This document shows, piece after piece, positions 61,144 to 64,000 of a stretch of DNA of 64,000 nt. Source of the DNA: Cellulosimicrobium protaetiae (lineage in GTDB: Bacteria > Actinomycetota > Actinomycetes > Actinomycetales > Cellulomonadaceae); the NCBI RefSeq assembly GCF_009708005.2, contig NZ_CP052757.1, positions 1,488,001 through 1,552,000 on the forward strand, read 5' to 3'. The stretch's first letter is position 1. Every line of letters begins with the position of its first letter. The position numbers and the translations under genes were made by a program. The notes beneath the pieces were generated by a model that saw only the letters and a list, made by a program, of their open reading frames with translations, was not told where the DNA came from and made no database searches.

Positions 61144-62283
61144 GTGGTCTCTCTCCGGCGTTCCCTCTGGCACGAGCCGCGGCCCGCCGACGCCCCGCCC
61201 GTCGGTCGTCTCGACGGGCTGCTGGTCGGTGTGTTCGCCGCCGCCGTCGTGCTCGAGGCCGTCGTCCGGCCGGACGTGGCCTGGCGACCCCTGGTGGCGG
61301 TGCTCGCCCTGGCGCTGGTCCCCGCCCTGCTGTGGCGGCGGGCCCACCCCCTGGCGGCCGCCCTGGTCGGGTGGGGCGTCGCCGCGCTGCTCTCGGTCCT
61401 CCAGCTGGCTGCGTACACCGGGGACCTCGGTCTCTCCTCCATGCTGGCCGTCCTGGTCCTGCTCTACTCCTTGGTGCGGTGGGGCTCGGGGCGGGAGGTG
61501 GTCGTCGGGACGTCGTCCGTGGCGGTCGTCGTCGCGCTGGGGATGTACGCCTCCGCCACGGGCTGGGCCGACGTCTTCGGCGGGGTCGTGCTCGTGCTGC
61601 TGGTGGTCGCGCTCGCCGTGGTGTTCCGCTACCGCGCGGACCTCTGGCACCGCCGGCAGCACGAGATCCGCAACCAGGAGCGGGTGGCGCTGGCGCGCGA
61701 GCTCCACGACACGGTGGCCCACCACGTCTCGGCGATCGCGGTGCAGGCGCAGGCCGGCGGCGTGGTCGCCGGAGTCCAGCCCGAGAAGGCGGCCGAGGTC
61801 CTGGCAGCGATCGAGTCCGAGGCGTCGCGAACGCTCGCGGAGATGCGGTCCATGGTGCGGGTGCTGCGCGAGGACGACGCCGTCACCTACTCGCCGCCGC
61901 TGGGCGTCGCGGACCTGCCTGCTCTCGCGCGAGCCGACGGGTCGCCCGTCGTCAAGGTCTCGCTCGACGACGCCTCGACCGGGCTCGCACGGCCCGTCGA
62001 CGCCGCGCTCTACCGGCTCGCGCAGGAGTCGCTGACCAACGCCGTGCGGCACGCGAGGAGCGCGACCCGCGTCGGGATCGACGTCCGCCGGGAGGGCGCC
62101 GCCGTCAGGCTGCGTGTCTGCGACGACGGTCAGACCGAGCCGGGGCCGACCCCGGAACCCGGGTTCGGCCTGCTGGGCATGGCGGAGCGCGCCCAGCTCC
62201 TCGGCGGATCGCTCTCGGCGGGACCGGGGCCCGACGGCGGCTGGGTGGTCGAGGCCGTGCTGCCTGCGGAGGCGCCGGCGTGA
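61144..62283 (+). CDS. Sensor histidine kinase, NarL/DesK type (HisKA_3)
   Basis: Membrane kinase of 379 residues. Residues 25-165 hold five or six hydrophobic helices without a large extracellular sensor, suggesting a membrane or small-molecule signal. The HisKA_3 phosphoacceptor is H188 in ARELHDTVAHHVSAIAVQAQ. The ATPase domain has the N-box LAQESLTNAVRHARSA and the G-box CDDGQTE and GFGLLGMAERAQLLGGSL. Its stop overlaps the GTG of the response regulator gene. Confidence 0.95.
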   Translation: MVSLRRSLWHEPRPADAPPVGRLDGLLVGVFAAAVVLEAVVRPDVAWRPLVAVLALALVPALLWRRAHPLAAALVGWGVAALLSVLQLAAYTGDLGLSSMLAVLVLLYSLVRWGSGREVVVGTSSVAVVVALGMYASATGWADVFGGVVLVLLVVALAVVFRYRADLWHRRQHEIRNQERVALARELHDTVAHHVSAIAVQAQAGGVVAGVQPEKAAEVLAAIESEASRTLAEMRSMVRVLREDDAVTYSPPLGVADLPALARADGSPVVKVSLDDASTGLARPVDAALYRLAQESLTNAVRHARSATRVGIDVRREGAAVRLRVCDDGQTEPGPTPEPGFGLLGMAERAQLLGGSLSAGPGPDGGWVVEAVLPAEAPA

Positions 62284-62936
62284 GCATCCGCGTCGTCGTG
62301 GCCGACGACCAGGACCTGGTCCGGACCGGGCTGGTCATGATCCTCGGCGCGCACCCCGACCTCGAGGTGGTGGGGGAGGCCGCCGACGGGCTCGCAGCCC
62401 TCGACCTGGCGACCCGGCTGCGTCCCGACGTCCTCCTCGTCGACATCCGGATGCCCGGGCTCGACGGCGTCGAGGTGACGCGGCGCCTGGCCGGACCCGG
62501 CGTGACGAGCCCGATGGCGGTCGTCGTCATCACCACGTTCGACCTCGACGAGTACGTCCTCGGCGCGCTGCGCGCCGGCGCCCGGGGCTTCCTGCTCAAG
62601 GACGCCGGGCCGGAGCTCCTCGTGCAGGCCGTCCACGCGGCGGCGGCCGGGGACGCGCTGATCGCCCCCAACGTCACCCGCCGCCTGCTGGCGACCTTCG
62701 CGGACCGGGCGCCTGGGCTGCCGGTCCAGCCCACCGACCCGCTCACCGGGCGGGAGGAGGAGGTCCTCGCGCTCGTGGCACGCGGCCGGACCAACGCCGA
62801 GATCGCCGCCGAGCTCTTCGTGGGTCTGAGCACGGCCAAGTCCCACGTCGCGTCGTTGATGACCAAGCTCGGCGCCCGCAACCGTGTCGAGGTCGCGATG
62901 TGGGCCTACGACACCGGGCGTGCGAGAGCCGAGTAG
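62280..62936 (+). CDS. Response regulator, NarL/LuxR type
   Basis: Protein of 218 residues. Receiver domain with acidic D9/D10 and phosphoacceptor D55 (VLLVDIRMPG), conserved Thr in VITTFD and Lys in LLKDAG. The LuxR-type HTH is LTGREEEVLALVARGRTNAE and STAKSHVASLMTKLGARNRV. The GTG at 62280 overlaps the kinase stop (GTGA). Typical targets are adjacent ABC or membrane protein genes; the divergent DUF6326-like gene is the nearest candidate. Confidence 0.95.
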   Translation: MSIRVVVADDQDLVRTGLVMILGAHPDLEVVGEAADGLAALDLATRLRPDVLLVDIRMPGLDGVEVTRRLAGPGVTSPMAVVVITTFDLDEYVLGALRAGARGFLLKDAGPELLVQAVHAAAAGDALIAPNVTRRLLATFADRAPGLPVQPTDPLTGREEEVLALVARGRTNAEIAAELFVGLSTAKSHVASLMTKLGARNRVEVAMWAYDTGRARAE

Positions 62937-62997
62937 CCGGTTCGGGTCGGCGCGCAGGCGCCCGGGGTCCGGCACCCGGACGAGGGTCGCGACCCGG

Positions 62998-63630
62998 CTA
63001 CGGGAGCCAGCGCCAGCCGAGGGGGGTCGCGACGGCGTCGACGGTCCGGTCGTGGGGCTCGACCGGGAGCGGACGGTCGGAGGCGTCGTAGACCTCCTCG
63101 GGGAAGACGACGGCGACGACCTTGGTCCCGGGTCGGACGTGCTCGAGGGCGCGGTCGTACCAGCCGCCGCCCTGCCCGAGGCGGACCCCGCGCGAGTCGA
63201 CGGCGAGCGCGGGTGCGATGACGACGTCGGCCTGGGCGATGGCCTCCGCCCCGAGGGCGGGGGTTCCGGGTTCGGGCGGGCGGCCGGGGGCGCGCACCTG
63301 GAGGTCGGCCGGGCCGTCGTACTGCGCCCAGTCGCGCTGGAGCCCTGCGCCGAGGACGGGGAGCAGGACGCGCACGCCGCGTGCGGCGAGGCGTTCGAGG
63401 GTCTCCACCGTCCCGGGTTCCGCGGGGCGGGCGGCGTAGGTCGCGACGCACGTCGCGGCCGCGACCTCGGGGATGGTCTCGACGACGTCGGCGATCGCGG
63501 CGGCCGCTTCCTTGCGGAGCCGCTCGGACCGCGCCTGGCGGTTGGTGCGGATGGCCTTGCGGAGGATCTCCTTCGCGTCCTCGGCTTCGATGCTTCCGTG
63601 CAGGGGGTACGGCTGGACCGGGCCACTCAT
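62998..63630 (-). CDS. 5-formyltetrahydrofolate cyclo-ligase
   Basis: Enzyme of 210 residues converting 5-formyl-THF to 5,10-methenyl-THF with ATP. IRTNRQARSERLRKEAA at the N-terminus and the C-terminal motif LGQGGGWYDRALEHV are diagnostic. The ATG at 63630 is taken because the upstream extension lacks family similarity. In Mycobacterium this gene (Rv0992c) also lies beside the ruc and mscL region, supporting the synteny. It is divergent from the partial gene at the right edge. Confidence 0.93.
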   Translation of the reverse strand: MSGPVQPYPLHGSIEAEDAKEILRKAIRTNRQARSERLRKEAAAAIADVVETIPEVAAATCVATYAARPAEPGTVETLERLAARGVRVLLPVLGAGLQRDWAQYDGPADLQVRAPGRPPEPGTPALGAEAIAQADVVIAPALAVDSRGVRLGQGGGWYDRALEHVRPGTKVVAVVFPEEVYDASDRPLPVEPHDRTVDAVATPLGWRWLP

Positions 63631-63731
63631 GTCCCTATTGTCACCCGGCGCGGCGTTCTCCGCGGACGCGGCACGGGTGACGTTCGGCCCTGGTGGGCCG
63701 GATCGGGTTCCGTGGACGGGTCCCGGGTGCC

Positions 63732-63737
63732 TATGAT
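63732..63737 (+). promoter_or_regulatory. -10 box and structured leader of the right-edge gene
   Basis: TATGAT is a near-consensus -10. The inferred leader of about 66 nt includes CGGACTC and GAGTC(GG)GTCCG (about 63756-63784) that can pair around CTGACAAAT. Confidence 0.5.
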
Positions 63738-63808
63738 CGGGGAGAGCCAGTAGTTCGGACTCCTGACAAATGAGTCGGGTCCGACGGAGGTCGACCAGTG
63801 AGGACGCC

Positions 63809-64000
63809 ATGACCGCGACGACGCCCGCGATGCCCAGCGCGACGACCACGCGACCCCGAGGTGCGCGCACCCGGACGGCGAGGGCCGCCGTCGTGCTCGC
63901 GGCAGGGCACGACGACGCGTCGCGCGAGCTGCTGTCCCGGCCGCTGGGCGGTGCCACGGTCGTCGAGCTCGCCGTCGCGAACGTCCGGCGGGTCGTCGAC
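63809..64000 (+). CDS. Nucleotidyltransferase-like protein, N-terminal fragment (cut by window edge)
   Basis: 64 codons are visible from the ATG at 63809. After a Thr/Ala/Arg-rich start, ARAAVVLAAGHDDASRELLS and RPLGGATVVELAVANVRRVV resemble the first strand and dimer-facing helix of GlmU/NTP-transferase proteins, but the pyrophosphorylase signature GxGTRMxxxxPK is not intact (HDDASRELLSRP in its place). It may be a diverged nucleotidyltransferase. In other Actinobacteria galU or similar genes lie here. Too little is present for a firm call. Confidence 0.45.
   Translation, partial: MTATTPAMPSATTTRPRGARTRTARAAVVLAAGHDDASRELLSRPLGGATVVELAVANVRRVVD

Overview
This is a high-GC chromosomal window from an actinobacterium, most likely a Micrococcales member of the Cellulomonas/Cellulosimicrobium/Isoptericola group. 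The evidence is the strong G/C bias at third codon positions, many GTG starts, GTGA/ATGA start-stop overlaps, -10 boxes placed 6-7 nt before start codons, an XPB helicase pair, a CebR-type operator, and a gene order around ruc/mscL/5-FTHF cyclo-ligase that resembles other Actinobacteria. Almost everything is ordinary housekeeping or transport coding sequence. I see no rRNA, prophage, insertion sequence or CRISPR. There is one tRNA (Arg, CCT anticodon).

Layout. 1-8.9 kb: a truncated secreted beta-helix enzyme behind a CebR-like box, the XPB helicase and its partner, a DUF559-like nuclease gene between repeats, an SDR-type reductase and its divergent TetR. 9.7-14.5 kb: cold-shock protein, DUF3027, a sacsin/HSP90-like ATPase, DUF2530. 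14.9-22 kb: polyprenyl glycosylphosphotransferase, a truncated UGD-like protein, NCS2 purine permease, manA, and a MarR-MFS pair. 22-26.5 kb: serC, a DtxR regulator, a c-di-AMP riboswitch driving an NlpC/P60 hydrolase, and a universal stress protein. 26.5-29.4 kb: a DUF6463-like protein, TetR and a DrrAB-type ABC exporter. 30.5-34 kb: ddaH-rocD followed by an aspartate aminotransferase. 34.3-41.5 kb: PadR, SRPBCC-EcsC-OsmC, an ECF41-type sigma factor, an NDH-2-like oxidoreductase, MerR-aldo/keto reductase. 41.6-43.2 kb: thyA-dfr. 43.2-48.6 kb: GntR regulator, ehuBCDA ectoine importer, nucleoside hydrolase. 48.7-54.8 kb: tRNA-Arg, a Pro/Thr-rich membrane protein, and a 1365-residue helicase/nuclease-like protein whose catalytic motifs are degenerate. 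55-64 kb: mscL, SAF protein, ruc-like zinc ribbon behind a CIRCE-like box, penicillin acylase, a two-component system, 5-FTHF cyclo-ligase and the start of a nucleotidyltransferase-like gene.

The most unusual content is intergenic. (1) Three copies of a hairpin element (22030-22126, 30306-30405, 54893-54996) have nearly invariant single-stranded segments. Their perfect 26-27 bp outer stems and their inner stems differ in sequence from copy to copy yet stay fully paired, which is strong covariation for a structured RNA or DNA element. (2) Twenty-four units of a 16-bp motif, GAGGTAGAACCGTGGT, spaced almost exactly 21 bp, occur at six loci beside gene 3' ends. At two loci the motif supplies the TAG stop codon. 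(3) At two loci the element and the 21-bp arrays lie side by side, forming a roughly 0.9-kb repeat block between the aminotransferase and the ABC exporter. I do not recognise any of these as a named family. A third, unrelated repeat flanks the DUF559-like gene.

All coordinates and comparisons were made by eye. Functions rest on recognised motifs, not on database searches.
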